Shown: piece by piece, positions 26,316 through 41,300 of the stretch
Layout: each line of letters starts with the position of its first letter
Position numbering within the stretch: position 1 is the first letter of the stretch
Origin: Stichopus chloronotus
Lineage: Eukaryota; Echinodermata; Holothuroidea; Aspidochirotida; Stichopodidae
Direction: 5' to 3'
Length of the DNA stretch: 64,000 bases
Assembly (NCBI GenBank): GCA_021234535.1
Contig: CM037835.1
Span: forward strand, 2,728,001-2,792,000
Notes under the pieces: generated by a model
What the model was told of the DNA's origin: nothing
Databases searched by the model: none
The model's input: the letters and a program-made list of their open reading frames with translations, nothing else
Program-made: the position numbers and the translations under genes

Positions 26316-29300
26316 GTAAGTTAAAATTTGTCAAACAAGTCTTGCGTATTAAATAGTTAGAGACTTTAATTAATGCCAATTTGATCAAGTGTAAAATTCT
26401 CTCTTATTTGTTTATGCTACGAAGTACCCTAGGAGCAGACTTTGGACTGCAAACTTAATGGATTTGATTAGTACAGTGAAAGATCGCAAAGGCATCATTA
26501 CTTCTGCAAACATTACCAGATGGTAGAGTGAAGCACATGAATCACTAATTCTACTGTTTGTGTTAGATCTGAAATGAGGTACCCTGAACAATCAGACAGA
26601 GGATCTGCTCGAGATTCGAAGAAGAGACACAAGAGTAAAAAGGTGAAAATGAAAGATGGGACGATCATTGATTTGACTCCTCCTGAAGAGTTGTTGGAAA
26701 GAGCTGAAGGAAGAGCTAAGTTTCTGGAAACAAAAAATAAGGTCAGATCATTTTAAGTCTGTCTTAATTATATTGAACAGATGGAATTGGATCAAGTGCA
26801 TTATTCTATTATTCTGTGCTTTCTGAAACTTTGCTACAAGTCTCCCTAAAGTACAAGTAAAATGATATAAGACACATGGTAAAATATTGTAACAGTTTTG
26901 CACATGTATGTCAATCTTTAGATGTAAATAATCTAGAATCTAGAGCCTGGTTGGACTGCATGGCTTTTGAATCTTCCCTTTTGATTTATCTCTGAACAAA
27001 CAACATAACGTGCAATATGTGCACCTCTGAATTATCTGCGATCATGGAGCATTCAAATTAGACAATGACAAACAGAAAACTTGTTGGCTGAACTTTGCAT
27101 GTACTGTACTCTTTAAATACCCCAGCCTTCTGTCCCACTCAGGTACAATAATCTCCTGTCATTTGCTCCAACAATCTGAGGATTTAGATAAACTGCTGCA
27201 GATGCAAAATGATTCACCTTTTGTATTTTTTTCTGTCTGCTTAAAGTTTGGATAGCAACACTGTCAATGTTTCCTTGTGGGTCACTGATGCTTTGTTTAC
27301 CTGTATTTATATCTCCAATGAATTCACAGCAGAATATTTTAACAGAACATTGACAGTATAGCACAAATATAAATTTATACAAAATAAAACGATTTTACTA
27401 CAATATCTACTCATGAAAAATAAAAGAATGTAGTTATTCACAGTGCTTACAGAATAAGGGTAAAGGACCAGAAAAATTATCTCTCCTAGTCTGGCCTGAT
27501 GAATAATATAACTACAAAGGAAAAACAGAAAAAGAAAGGAGAAAAAAGAGAAAACAAGAAAAGAAAGACAAGAAGAAGAAGAAGGGCAAGAGGGATTAAA
27601 ATAAGTAGATGTTAGGAGTGGTACTTAAGTGAGGGTGAATTATTAACCATGTATGTTTTAAGGCTACCTTTCAAAGACAAGGAATTTATGATGGGTAAAG
27701 GAAGAGAACTCCACAATTTGATACCTGTGTATCACACTTGGGGTTGTGTAACAGATGTTGGAGGATGCAGCTCATTTCTTGAATGGGTATTGCAAGAGTG
27801 AAAGTCAGAGTTAAACGTAAAGTAAGATTTGAAAACCTTTGGAAAAAGACCATGATTAAATTGATGAAGAAATATGCCGAGTTGCTACATATGAGGAGTA
27901 TGTAGCTCTTCAAAGATAGGTCCAGTGTGAGGTAGGAACGATATGTTCCTATGTATATAGAACTCACCAATTTCATCAACTCATTGTCGTCCTTGTTGCC
28001 CTCCCTACTTAAGCACCCACTGATCTCGTCAAATCATTGTCTTTATTGTTGTCCTTATACTTTAGGACCCACTGATCTCGTCAAGTCATTTCCACAGATT
28101 TGGTCAAGCAATTACAAAGTGCAGGCTATCAATGCAGATTGAATACATAATTGGAACAAAAAAAAAAACGTTGAAAAAACAACATATTAAATTGGGGCAC
28201 AATTGTATTGTATACCATGTTTTACTTTGATGCCACTGATGTTGATAGAGCTTGTAAATTTATGGTTTAGCTACTTTTATTTTGTAAGTGTGATGATTTG
28301 CATCTATAGTTTTGTTTGTACCATGTTTTTTTACAGCCAGAAGATGCCATGAAAGAGTATATGAAATGCACTGCCCTAAGTCGTCTCGTTTATGGAGACG
28401 GTCACTGGATGCTCGCCTACAGTCATGTGAACCTGGCATATGCATATCTGACACTGAGAGGTTTGTTGATTATGACTCCAAATATGTCAAGATCCTACTA
28501 AAGTGTTGACAAAATGGAGGAAACTTTATCACATTAAATCAAAAGTTGAGAAAAAAAAAGTTTGCTTCTAGCAGGAGCAATGTTCCTTGCTTCCTCATCA
28601 GCAGGTGGACTCTTTCCATTACGTGTCTTGTTGTTGCTTGACAAACAGGTGTGCCACAATGTCTGGCTGAGCCATTACACTATTTGCTCCTTTATTGCAC
28701 TGTGAAACTGTGCTTATAAATAGAAGTTTAAACTTTTCAGTTATCCTAATAGACAAGTTTATCAAAAAGAAAGAGAACAAGGAAGAAAACAGCATTACAA
28801 TTAGTCCTGCCTTAAAGTGCAGTGTTAACGGAGAATTACACAAGATATCATAGATATTTAAAATCTGTTTTTATTTTTGGAAACATACCTATGACTGAAA
28901 GGGTTCGACTAGATGAATGACAAAATTGTCAGAATGTAACCAATAAATAGACAACAAAGTGTAGAAAATTGTGAAGAATGACCAGAGAGGATATTTTTTG
29001 TAATAGCCTGATTTGCAGTGAAACACCTTTTTTTCCTCCACTCAACAAGTGAATGTACCCCCAAATCAAGTGCTTAAACAAATATGAATGAACTTACCAG
29101 AGCACTTGCAGGTAACAATTCCATGAGACCTATGCTTACGAGGAATATATTCATGATCAGATCCGAAAGACGAATCTTCTTTAGGTTCTCTGGTATTAAA
29201 TCTTTACACGCAAGGTCAACTTCATCTCTGTCGGTCGCTATTATCAGTGGATAAGTGAGACCTTAGAAGAAAATTGTATGAAAATGGTGACTCTGATTAT

Positions 29301-32300
29301 TAAAATGTGAAGCGACTGGAAAGATTTCTCACTTAGAGCTGATTGCTCTGTCCACGATTATCAAACCATTTTTCCCCCCAACATATGACACCTTCTAAGC
29401 AAGGTGCCGACTATACATGAAATTTCAAAGACTGAGAGGGTGGCTGGAGAGAACAATCCTTGTGCTCTGTAATTACTTCAATGGAAAGAAATACAGCCTG
29501 CTTTGCCGCACAGATTATTATCAAATTCCTCTTCACTTAATGCAATGTTTACTTAAATACCTGCCATTTTTGGTTATGCGTGTCTTCTGACAGCTTGCAA
29601 ATTTGTAAGCAGACTTGCATTTGTTTCATGAGATGTTGGTATTTGGTGACCCATCAAGTTTGTTAGACAGAGATGTGCAATTTGGAAGATGATACATCTG
29701 AAATTTTAATTTATTCTCATCCTAGTTAGATTTCCTTCAAATGGTATGATATTAGTGACAATTCATAAGGTTTGAGTATGGCTCAAAAGTCCCTTTTGTG
29801 TGATGCATCTAATACGTAGTCAATATCCAAGTAACAGTTAATCACACCTGCATATTCCTTGTGAAATGTGCAACAATGCTTTGATACCAAAGATGTTGTA
29901 GATAGTCAGGATGATAGTCTCACAAATCAAAATGACTGATTACCTTTTCGGAATCAAGATTGACTGGTGTATAAGAACAAAGCATCTGTTTTTGTCATGT
30001 ATAAATAATCAACTATAACATGCTGTAGAATTGTTTCAATTTATGCAGAATGTTTTTTTCCATTGCAAACAAAGCAGATGTCCCCTGGTGGCAATTAATT
30101 TGGGACCAAGAGAGGAGTTAGATGTATCTCCTTCTTCTAAATTCCACCTTCTTTCAGATTCAGTAGTAGTTGGATTGCATTTATCTGTGATAGGATAAAG
30201 AAGCAACCATTTACATACAGATACCTTGAATAATGGATTGTCTCTGTAGAGTGAATGACTAAAAATTGCAACCAGCGTCTCTTACGGTACTTCTCACAGG
30301 TCTCCCACAACAGGCCATTCAACATGCAGAAATTGCCCGTACGTTACTTCTCAGCGGACTTCACACGACAGACTCACAACAGGTTAAAGAGCAACTGTAT
30401 TCAACATTGCAGCTGATGTACTATGTCTTTGGAAGGGCATACACAATGCTTAAGAAATATCCTTTACATTCATTGCCGTATTTCGTGGGGCTGGCTGGTT
30501 GTTACTTTTGAGGGATTTGTTATCTTCTTGGATGTTAGGATACCACAGATAACATGGGAATAGGTTAGGGAATGTTCACTCACAACATAGATACTGAGAC
30601 ATTTCAACTTATTTTTTGCGAGTTTGATAGAGAATCATTTTTTATTATGTTTTACAAATCAGCTTGTAAATGTTATGTCTTCTGGATCAAAGCAGAAACA
30701 ACTACTCTTTACATCATTTTTTTTTTCTCAATGCAAGTTAAAGTCATGTATGGAAGTAAGTAAGTCGAAAACAAAATCAGTAGTAAGACCATCTCAACCT
30801 CTGGGAGGCCAAAAGGGCAGGTGGATGTCAAGCAAGATGACTGAGAGTAGACAGGAAGAAACAAGGTACTGTTTGGCAATCTCAAGATTGTCAGCTTTGT
30901 AGACCAAATCTGCATTTTATTAAAATTGATGAATAGGGATTTGCCAGCTGGAGGTTCATGTGATGGACATTATTCAGTCTTGGTGCCCTGTACATCTTTT
31001 TATTGCCTGTGCTACCTTTGAAAATAAAATCACTTGGAAGAAAAGTTGAACTTTCACTTTTTCAAAGTTGTCATAGTAGAAAAAAATTTCACCCGAAGTG
31101 AGATTGAGAGTTATAACATTTTTGTTAGGATGGACTTGCCTGCTCTTGTTGTCTGCTGCATTTCATCGTGAAAACTTGTGATATTTTTGCATGTGGAGTG
31201 GTTTGACACACAGTAATTTATATTTCCAAAGTAAATTATATTTTCCACTTGATACAGATGAATAGAAGGATAGAACAGGAGAAAACTTTACATTGAATTC
31301 ATTGAGATATTGAAATGAAATAAGAAGTCTGTCACAATGGATATTGTTTGTGTAGATACTTCAGGTGCATTCTACATTCCTGTCCTTGCTTCGTGATATG
31401 TTAGACATGTGAAACTAACAACAGAGTACTTTTTTTAGGATTTTATTAGAAGGATGGAACGTTCCTGTGGCCTGATCAATGTTATGTACAGGATTTGTGT
31501 TGCTAGGACATAGAAAGTGGCTCTTTGCTGTTTTTGTGTGAGACTTTGCATGCACTCACATTTTGGAACTTCTAAATTTTATTTGCAAACATTTTAATTT
31601 GAAATAAAACAAATTTGAGTGGATGTGTATTTTTCAATGACAGAGAAAGTCAAAGAAAGTCACAATGGGAGGAAAGGGGTGTCTCTTGGAATATTAAGTG
31701 TGTGTGTTCTTACTTGATTTCTTGATTAAAAGAGTAGGACAATTTTTGGTTTATTCACTTAAGTTTGACAGCAATGTCATTTGTGAGTTATAATCTAGAA
31801 ATTTCTCACATGAAGATGTGTTGAGGGTTGATGAGTCTGTTGGGATGGAACAAGAGTTTGATGTTGCTTTGAGCAAATTAATCAGGTGCTAATGGTCTGT
31901 CAGTAAAACGATTGTGATAAAGAGTTGTGTACTATTGGCTTAACAAAGCATAATTGTGATACCTAGCTATAAAAAATGATGTCAGAATGGTCACACTTCC
32001 TCAACAGTGTGAGGCTCTTAACCAATGTATTGCCTCTTTTTTTCTTATTTTTTATCCTGAGTAATTCATAATGGAACCAATAGGTGATGTTATTTTAGAT
32101 TGAATAACTTGTCTTGTATGTTTTAAAAGGAAAAGAGCTAGCTTTATAGGAGAATATACAGACGTTGACATCTAATTTGAAATGATAAGGCAGTGATTCC
32201 CATCGGCATCTGGTATAAACCTTGATATTGTCACTTTTGTATTCTTTGACCATGTATTGATACGTATTCAGAAGCTGAACAGAACTTTGCTAAAGCTGAG

Positions 32301-35300
32301 AAGATCACAGGAGAGAAAGGAAAAGCTAGCAGCAAGGAGAAGAGAAAAGAAGCAGCAGATTTGCATATCAGGATCACCGTTGCCATGGCAAAGTAAGTCA
32401 CATTCACCAAACTTCACTGACAGAATGACCGAGCCCCTGAGTGAATCACTTCTGTTAGTGCATCCATGTAGGACAATTTTGAAATTGGTGAGATTATTTA
32501 GGTGGGTCAGGTTTGTGGAAGGATCTTTCCAAAATTATTTTTTTTTTTCCAGTCATTAAAAAAAGATTAAGTTCTGTAGTGAAGAAATATTACGTGTTAA
32601 TGTTTGCCAAGTGGAAATGTTGTATTCTTTTCTTGCCATTACTAATCTTGTAATTTTAACAACCACATCAATTTTCCTTTCTTCCAAGATTCATTTCTTA
32701 TTTATTTATTTTCTTTATTAATTTATTCAGATTGCCCTCTCCCATCCAAGTAAGGCAATGTGCTAATGTAGTGTCTAAAATAGTAATTGCATATGTTCTT
32801 CTTCACATCATTATATTGTGTTTCAATTCACTTTATCAAAATCCAGTATAAATATTAGAATATCTATAAAGAGGAGTAAAACGGGAGAAATACAAAAGGA
32901 CAATGCAAAAATATTAAGACATAACGAATTAGTAACAGAGTGCTTAGAAAAAAGAGAATAGAAAAAAAACCTATAATAAGTCATCTAAAATTTCTAATTG
33001 AATAAATATTGCAGCCTTATATAGAAAAAGAATTCTTAAACTGTATTCTGTACTTGAGTAAGATGTTGGGGTTTCTTAGCTTTCTGCCTGATTTCACATT
33101 TGGACTTACTAGGGAAGCCAGCAAGGGATGTTGAGGATCGTTAAAAAGTTTTTCTAGCCATGCTTACAAACTCAGCCCAGCAGATGCATTTATAGTTTCT
33201 TTTAAGATACTCATAGTTCAAGTGCATTATTTTAGTATATTTTGGAAACTTGGAAATTCTGTCTTTCTCTTTTTGCAAAATGAAATGGTACCAAACTGGC
33301 ACAGTATTTATAAGGTGGAGAAGAATAACGGACTTAAAAACACTTTCTTTGGCATTTCTATTAAAGAAAACAACATATGCAAGACTAGAGACAACATGAC
33401 ATACCTTGCTCATCTGTCATTAATGAATAGCCCTAAATATTTGATTTTACAAGTACATTCAGCATTAGACCCCTGTATTTTTACATTAATAGATTTTGAC
33501 AGTAACAACCCTTTGTGTTCCATATTTGTATTTGAAAAACACATTTCTTTCAATTTCTTTAAATTAAGTAGTAAATTCTTTGTGTTACAAATAGAAACAA
33601 CATCATCCACCGCCATTTGATAGTTTGCTTGATCTACGGTGACCGTATTCTTTGACATTTTGCTTGTCAAAGCAGTATCATCAGCATACTTTATAACTGA
33701 GATAAATTCATTGCACTTTATTTCATCTGTGTAGATAGTAAAAAGGATTGCAGGCAGAGGTCCTCCCTGTGGTACATCAACTTTTCGGAGGAATTGCTTT
33801 GTTATATCACTCTGTGTAAATTTTTTTGGGAAATAATATAAAATTGTATGGTCCCTGTCAAAAAATACGAAAAATTTGTTTTTTTTTACTTTTGCTTGAA
33901 TGTTACTTACTTGACATGATCAAACACCGTATGCAGAAGACTGATGTATGTTTGTATTCTCTCTTTCCACCTCTCTCACTCCCCACTCTCTCTGTCTCTC
34001 TGGGTATGATGGCTTGGCTTGTCAGCACGATACATCAAGATTATCACAGCAGTTTCCACTTTACCCTAGTGCATACGTAGATGACCTTTTGTCTTGTTTG
34101 CCGTTAAAAGTCATGTAGGGACATGTGGATGTTAAAGCAGCTCTTGTGTATAGTGAGGGTAGTCTTATGCAATACGGCCAGGGATACAAACTTTGGTGTT
34201 GTTCAGATTTCATTTGAGCTCATTTGGGGGTCAAATCAGTAAACCTCTTGAACATGATATATATAACACTCTATATATCCAGAACGTTTCAGCTTCATGA
34301 GTTTTGACCATATATAATGACCGAGGCCTCATGAAGTTTCACTGAATTATGTGAAGGATTTAGACATGTTATTTTAGGTGGTGTTGAGAGGTCATTCTAA
34401 GTCATTAAGGGTCACTCTCTCTCTGTAAAAATATTGCCTTTGACTTATCCAGACATGATGAGACAATAACAATAACTGAGTGTGCAAAAACGTTCTTTTG
34501 AAAACCCCAACACAGGTTATATGCCAACCAGAACAAGCATGCCTTGGGACAAAACTACTACGAAAAAGCAATCAGGCTTGTTGAAGACCATCATGGCAAA
34601 GTCAGCTTACAACTCATACCTATTTATCAAGACATGGGAAAAATATCCTTTGCTCTGATACTCTTGGTATGGTACCAAAGTTGATTAATTTAAAGTTGGT
34701 GAGGCTGTAAGGTATTGTCTTTAATTAAACGTGTAAAGGTCTCTTAACATTTGTAAACATAAGCAAAGCAAATGCACATGAACACTGTGTATTTTGAATT
34801 GTTCAAAAATGGTTGAGAAAAAATCAGTATGGGACAATGATGTGCAATCTATTTGTAGAGTGTGTTGTTGTTTTGAAGGCCATCTGAAGGAGAAAGTTTT
34901 AGCTTCATGAGTTTTGACCATCTAATATTTTGTGATGTTTAACTTTGTGATGGCAGTCCATTGTAAAAAGACAAATTCGTGACCAAACTCCCTTGTGTGA
35001 TGAAGCTATGTGGTAGTGAGGATTTTGCAGTTGGGCAGTTGGCAACTGAATATTTTCTGTTAGATGTTTCTGCTGATATGTGCAAAGATTTCAGTGATGT
35101 TAAGAGCGAGGAAGTCTAGTTGTAGTGTTGACATCGGGGACCCCCAGCAGATGTCAAGGCACATTGATTGTGCTAATACAGAAGTGACATTAGACAATCA
35201 CTTAGGAAAACCTCAAATCAAAGTTTAAACAGTTTGAATCTTTGAGGTGCTGTCTTTCTGATGTGTGAAACTGTAAATCTGCCACTTGTACATGATGTAT

Positions 35301-38300
35301 TGAAGTAACATCAGCAACATTTAAAAAATATCATATCATCAGAAAGATTTTAAATATATATTGTAGTTAATTATACTGTAGTATATTGTTATAGTTTACT
35401 GTACTATATTGTAGTATAAAAGGGTGATGGTAAGTCTAAGACGATGCATCTGCATTGTGTGGTGTGGTATGCTATGTATGATATGCAGTGTGTGATGCGC
35501 AGCATTTACTCATCGAAATAAGAAGCTACAAGCCTATTATCAATTGGTAGTGTGTGTTTTTTATTGGTTGCCATGTATACAATAAAACAAAGACAAAATA
35601 TTGATCTGTTACTGTGTTCTTGTTTTCAGTAACTTTACTTGGCATCTTTTCAAAGTCACCTATATGAAGATCATTCTGACTTTTTATTACAAGAAATTGC
35701 ATTTTTTTTCTTAATCATTTTATCCTTAACCTCATTTATTTTACCTTGAACAAAGTAAAGGGAAGCATGCAAACCATGACCAGGCCGTGGAATCTTTCTT
35801 ACAAGCACACACTGTTGCTGTTGACAAGTAAGTTGCATTGTACCAAAATTGTTGGCTCCAGGTTTATTCACTTACAGTTCACAAAAGTGTTAAGGTTGTA
35901 TATCTTGATATACACACTTGTTTACAAAGAACACTACAAGTTCTTACCATTCTGCATCTTAGCTATCACTGTGTGCCCAGAGTGGTCACCTGAATGCCAT
36001 ACTACTATGGAATTACTCTAATGTCATTCAGATCTTACCATTCTTTTTACTTTTTCTGCTTTTTCTTCTTACCATATTTTTTAATATGAAACCAAAGAAA
36101 TAGTACGGAGACAACATAACAGTGGTTAATTTCACTTTATTAATAAGTGCATGCCTCACCCTGGGTAGCAAATTAATGATACATGTAAAACCCTGTTTAT
36201 CTGAATTTTCCAGTTATCCGAACAACGTTTGGTCCCGACGTGTTCGGATAAACGCGGGTTTGCTTTACTTGTCCACTAATACCTCTCACAGTGAGTTTAT
36301 GTAACATTACAGCTGTGAAGGGTGCTGCTAGGTATAATCCAGTCACTTCATTTGTTGCGTCATTTCATTCTGGAACGTAACATAGTAAACATGAATTGAT
36401 TGGAACCACATTGGTAGCACTCTTGCTCATTTCGTGTTGCTATTGTGTTTCTTTATCCTCAGATACAGTGGCCAGAGTGAGGAGGTTGCAAACACTGCTC
36501 ATAAACTAGCACTGGCATACTCTGAATCAGCAACAGCTGAAGCAGAAAGTGAGTCTTAAATTAATGACTGTGTGTCATCTCTGTGCCTCAACACCTATAG
36601 TAAGAAAAAAATCACTGACGACAAAAAGTTGAATACAGATAGTATATTTTCAGAGGTGGAAAATATTTGATAAAAATGTTCTCAATTCACAAGAGATGGT
36701 CTCCTTTTCTGAAATCTTCATTTCAGTGCTTGCACCAGTTAACAAAAGCAGAGGCCAACATTTTCTTGCAAGATGTCCTGTAAATGCACACAACATCTGC
36801 CTCCTTAAAGAAAAGAAAAAGAGAAATTCAGGAATGTTTTTTTGTGCTTATTAGAAGGATTGTCATTAATTTCAAAACCTGTGGAAGCCTCTGATTTCTC
36901 AGTCTTTTTCAAAGTTAATGGAATCTCCCAATCACATTTTCTCTGTGTGAATTTCTTACAATGATAAGAATGCTTTACAAGAAAAATTGTGATGTATTGG
37001 TTTTCATGACTTCAGTTATATTCACTGGCAGATCAGGAAAGGGTCTGCAGGGTAGGGGGGAGGGAGAAGGTGGAAGTGGGGACATAGCCCCACTTAAACC
37101 TGCAAACAGTGTTGCTTATAGAATTATACCTAGATAAACATAACTTTTCAAAACAAAATTAACTTCAAAATTATACACTTTTGTTGCACAACATCACTTA
37201 AGGGGGTATTCAGTTGTAGCAAATTTTCTGAAGGGGAATGGGATACCCCCTCCCTTTAGATCTGTTGCCATATCTACCACCAGTTTGGCCCCTACAAAAC
37301 AAAGGACTTGGATCTGCTTGTGATTTATACATTCTTCCGTTTCCTCATCTTTTGTGTCATAACCACTCTTCTCAATCCTATTTATTGGTTTCCCTTCCTC
37401 TAGCTGCTGCAGAGCAATATCTTGAGGAGAGTTTGGGCATCCTTCAAGTTCTTCATGGTCCCCACCATCCTAAAACCTTGGCCATTCAAGACGATTTATG
37501 TAGATTGATGCTCAGAACTGACAGAAGTGACGTGAGTTAATTTGTTGTGTTTTTGACATGTTGGTGATATTGGTTTCAAATTGCTATCATCTGAAATGAT
37601 GGATGTGATACAGCTCATGCTAGCCTAAATTTTTCAGGATATATTTCTGATTTTGCGAATGCCATGCAAGAAAGTAATATTTTGTTGTGAGGTGGAGGCA
37701 TCATCTGAACCAACTGGTAAAAACATCATTTTGGGTGCAATGTTTTACTGTTGATATTTTCTTCATATTTGTGTCGTTATTGACTACAAAATTGCATACA
37801 AAACCTGCCAACTTGTGGTTGCACTCAGGATTTATACTGAGAGTGAAGTCTTGTATAAAGCTTTGACACATGTTGATTGCATTAAATGCAATATTGATAA
37901 AGCAACAGGAAGGCAGAAGATGTTGAAAATTAAAAGTTTTATTAGTTATGTGTGATTTCTGAGTATCCAGGGAAAGAGGGAGCAATTACTACTGTTGCTG
38001 TTCCACTTCTAGTATTTTTTTGGAAGTGTAAAGTGCAAGCTAATTATGGCATCCTTACACCATTTTTTACAATAGAAAGGTATTTGTGTTGCTTCTTTGT
38101 TTGAACTACGTGCTACAATAGTTTAGGATTTTAAGAAAGGTAGTTCATCAGACAAACTTACAAGTTGTGAATGGGTGAGGAAAAGCATCAGCTACTGATT
38201 AATATCTTTAATTTTTGAATAGATTTTCTGATTCTATGGTCAGTTCAATGGATATTAAATTCATTCTCATCTGCAGGATACTAGTGGTGTACCAAAGGTC

Positions 38301-41300
38301 TGTACCAAGACCAGCATGTCTCCTTTATGTAATATTTATCCAGTCATTGTAGTTGGTCATGAGTTGTCCTGCCTAGTGAGTTACCAAGTTACCATCTGTC
38401 CCTGTTACTCAAGATTGTCATGTTTTTGAAAGGAAAGTTGAGTGCCCTGGCTGTTACTACAAATCTTACCGATTGTTCTGAAAAAGAATATAGTTGTCAA
38501 TTTTGCATTTGCAGTCAAAATTAATTTGCTTTAATATTTCCATCACAAGTTAAACACTTTCCATTCAGCAACATGGCCTTTGCTAATCCCTGCCCCTCCA
38601 AAAAAAAGAAAGAAACAAGATAAAAACAGAGAAATAGGACCAAATTCATCAGTTAACACTTGCTACAGAGGAAATTTTCTTGAAGTATTTAGTTCCCTGT
38701 TTAGGCCTTGCATGTAGCTGTTTGCACAAATTGGGTTGGTTACTTATTCTGTGTGGAGACATGTGTCCGGGGAGCCTTACATATACTGAAAAGGAGAATT
38801 CCAGGCAAGGAACATTTCTTCTGACTTATTTAGATCATTTCAAACAATTTTCATTATTGTTCTTGACGTTTCTAATGGGCAAAAAGATATGTTCAAACTT
38901 CTTGCTCAACAGCTTCTAACACTACGTAGATTTAGGAAGGGGGCGGTCATAATTATCTAATTGACCGTAATCTCTGTGGCGTGCAACGGAGTGCATAACC
39001 GGCTTTGATTCATGACTACCAAGCTGATTGTCCTACATAATTAGTAATACGACACTCATGTGCATTCAGTGTGGCTATCATGAGATAAAATCAGCTATCA
39101 ATAAAATCGAGATCAAAACACAATTAGAACAGAGATTTCTCATCAAAAGGCCACATTACACAGCCTGGTGGTGTGAATAACGTAGCTCGAAGATAATGGA
39201 AAATGGGATTTTTACTTTGAACGAAGGATTTGGGAGTAAACCGTTCCAGAGGCAGGGGAATAATCCTACATTGGACAATCAGGTTGGTGATCGTGACTCA
39301 GAGCTGCTCGTCGACTATGTCACAAGCATGGGTGGAAAAAGTTGGGAAGTTGGGACACTCCTTCCCTGGAAATTTGGGCATCTGGAGGGAAATTTTGGCT
39401 TTTGGAGGGAAATTTCCCATTTCTGTACACGAGAATATAGCGAGAATTGTGGGAAATTCTACTCCCTTCCAGGGAAATATTTTACTCCCTTCCAGGGAAA
39501 TGGACATTTTTTCCAGCCCAGGTCACAAGGCACAGAGATCATGGTGAATATACATAATAATAATGGCGGCACCCTTTGTACATATGGATAGTGTAAGAAA
39601 CTCTGTTGGTCAGGTAGTTTGAACATATCGTAGTGGCGATGGGAAGTTCATTTCAAAACATCAAGAATGTGTATTTAAATGGTTTGAAATGGATTAAATA
39701 AGTCAGAAGACATGTTTCTTGACTGGACTTCCCCTTTGCAATGATAAGATGTATTTGCCATTGCTAGTACAATTTAGAAAATAAATTCCATAGATTGGTC
39801 ATAATTACCATCTATAACAGATTTGTGATGCAAATTTTGGCCGGCAAGTTGTGCTATCGTGTCACAATCTTTTTGATCTCATTTTCATTTCCCTGCAGGA
39901 GGCTGTAGCAGCTCTTAAAACTCTGATCGCAGCGAAAATTGAAACGTTTGGTGACTGGAGTGAGGAAGTTGGTGAATCCTACAAACTCTTTGGATCTATC
40001 CAGATGTCACAAGGACAGCTCGAAAAAGCTTTGAAGAATTTTAAAAAGGTTTTAATGATCAAATTTGTTCGAACAGTTTATAGTAATGGTATTTGTTTTC
40101 ACAGTAGTAAACCGAGGGGATCGATCGTAATTCATGCCTGTAGAATGATATAGGCTAATAAATTTGTTTGTTGTATAGCCTTTTTTTTTTGTTGTAGAAT
40201 GTGAAATAGAGCATAGATGTGCTTCTTCCTTCTTTCACAATGGACAAAGTCCATTTCAGGGTAGCTGTGTGCTAGAGTATGTGAAATTGATTGTGTAGAT
40301 TGTTGATACACATCATCGCCTCATCTGCTGGCCATATACAAACTTGTCCTGTTTGTCAGTATTACACAGCATGGTGCATTACATCAAACCCTAATTATCA
40401 GCCTTTATCTCATGCAATAATACCGACTACAAAGTCTATTTACTCTTACACCATAATGTAATGTCTTATACTTTTAAAGTAGTGTAAGGGAATCCCCAAC
40501 TTAATCCCAAATGTGTTAATAGCGAGGTGCAATTGAGACTTACGTAAACTTCTTTCAGGCATAAGTTGTCAATGTTTGTAACACCCTTTGTAAGCCATCA
40601 GTGAATGAAGGCACTTCAGTGGGTGCTTCACACTTTCGGAGAATCAATGCATGGCATTTAAAGTTTCCTTGTTACATGTCAATACCACTTTTAAATAGGA
40701 AATCTGAAAAAGCTGCTAAGGTTATTTTTGGTTCCTTGTGTCAACAAAGGAACCTATGCAGTCAGGTTGGCGTGTGTATGTGTATGTGCATCTGTGACAC
40801 TTGCTTTGGTACGCTCTAACTCAATAGGAGAAAGTCAGATGAAAGTCAAACTTGTATGTAGATTTGCCATATTGAGAGGGTGTGTCCTATTGTTTTGGTG
40901 GAGGTCAAGTGTCATCTGGGGACACTGGGGGCAAAACTGTTTCTGTGACACTTGCTTGGGTACGCTCTATAAACTCAATAGGGAAAGTCGGATGAAAGTC
41001 AAACGTAGTATGTAGTTTGGCCATATTGAGAAGGTGTGCCCTATTGTTTTTGATTGAGGTCAAAGGTCATCTGGGGGAACTGGGGGCAAAAGTCTGAAAA
41101 CCTTGTTATGCTATAGATGCTTATGTTTCAGATGTGATAAGCCTTATTGCAATTTGCAGAACCCCTTCTTTAGGGCTTTAAATGAAAGATTCACAGCTGT
41201 TTGTGCTTTGTAAAGTGAATGGGATATTCCTGTATATTGTATTAATAAACATCTTCAATTCATGGGATCAATTGAAATGGCCTTTTTGATATTCGTGAAC

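Noticed and set aside
28312..28509. Alternative plus-strand frame over TTC23 exon 3
   Set aside because: Shadow frame; the correct frame gives the TTC23 signature and matching splice phases.
34643..34670. Readthrough of exon 6 to a GT donor (GTATGG) to avoid an AT-AC intron
   Set aside because: The phase does not fit the available AG acceptors near 35755-35760, and the U12 donor and branch site match well.
39196..39591. 131-codon plus-strand frame in TTC23 intron 9
   Set aside because: Made of repeated GGAGGGAAATTT/CTCCCTTCCAGG motifs; open in several frames on both strands, as expected of a repeat.
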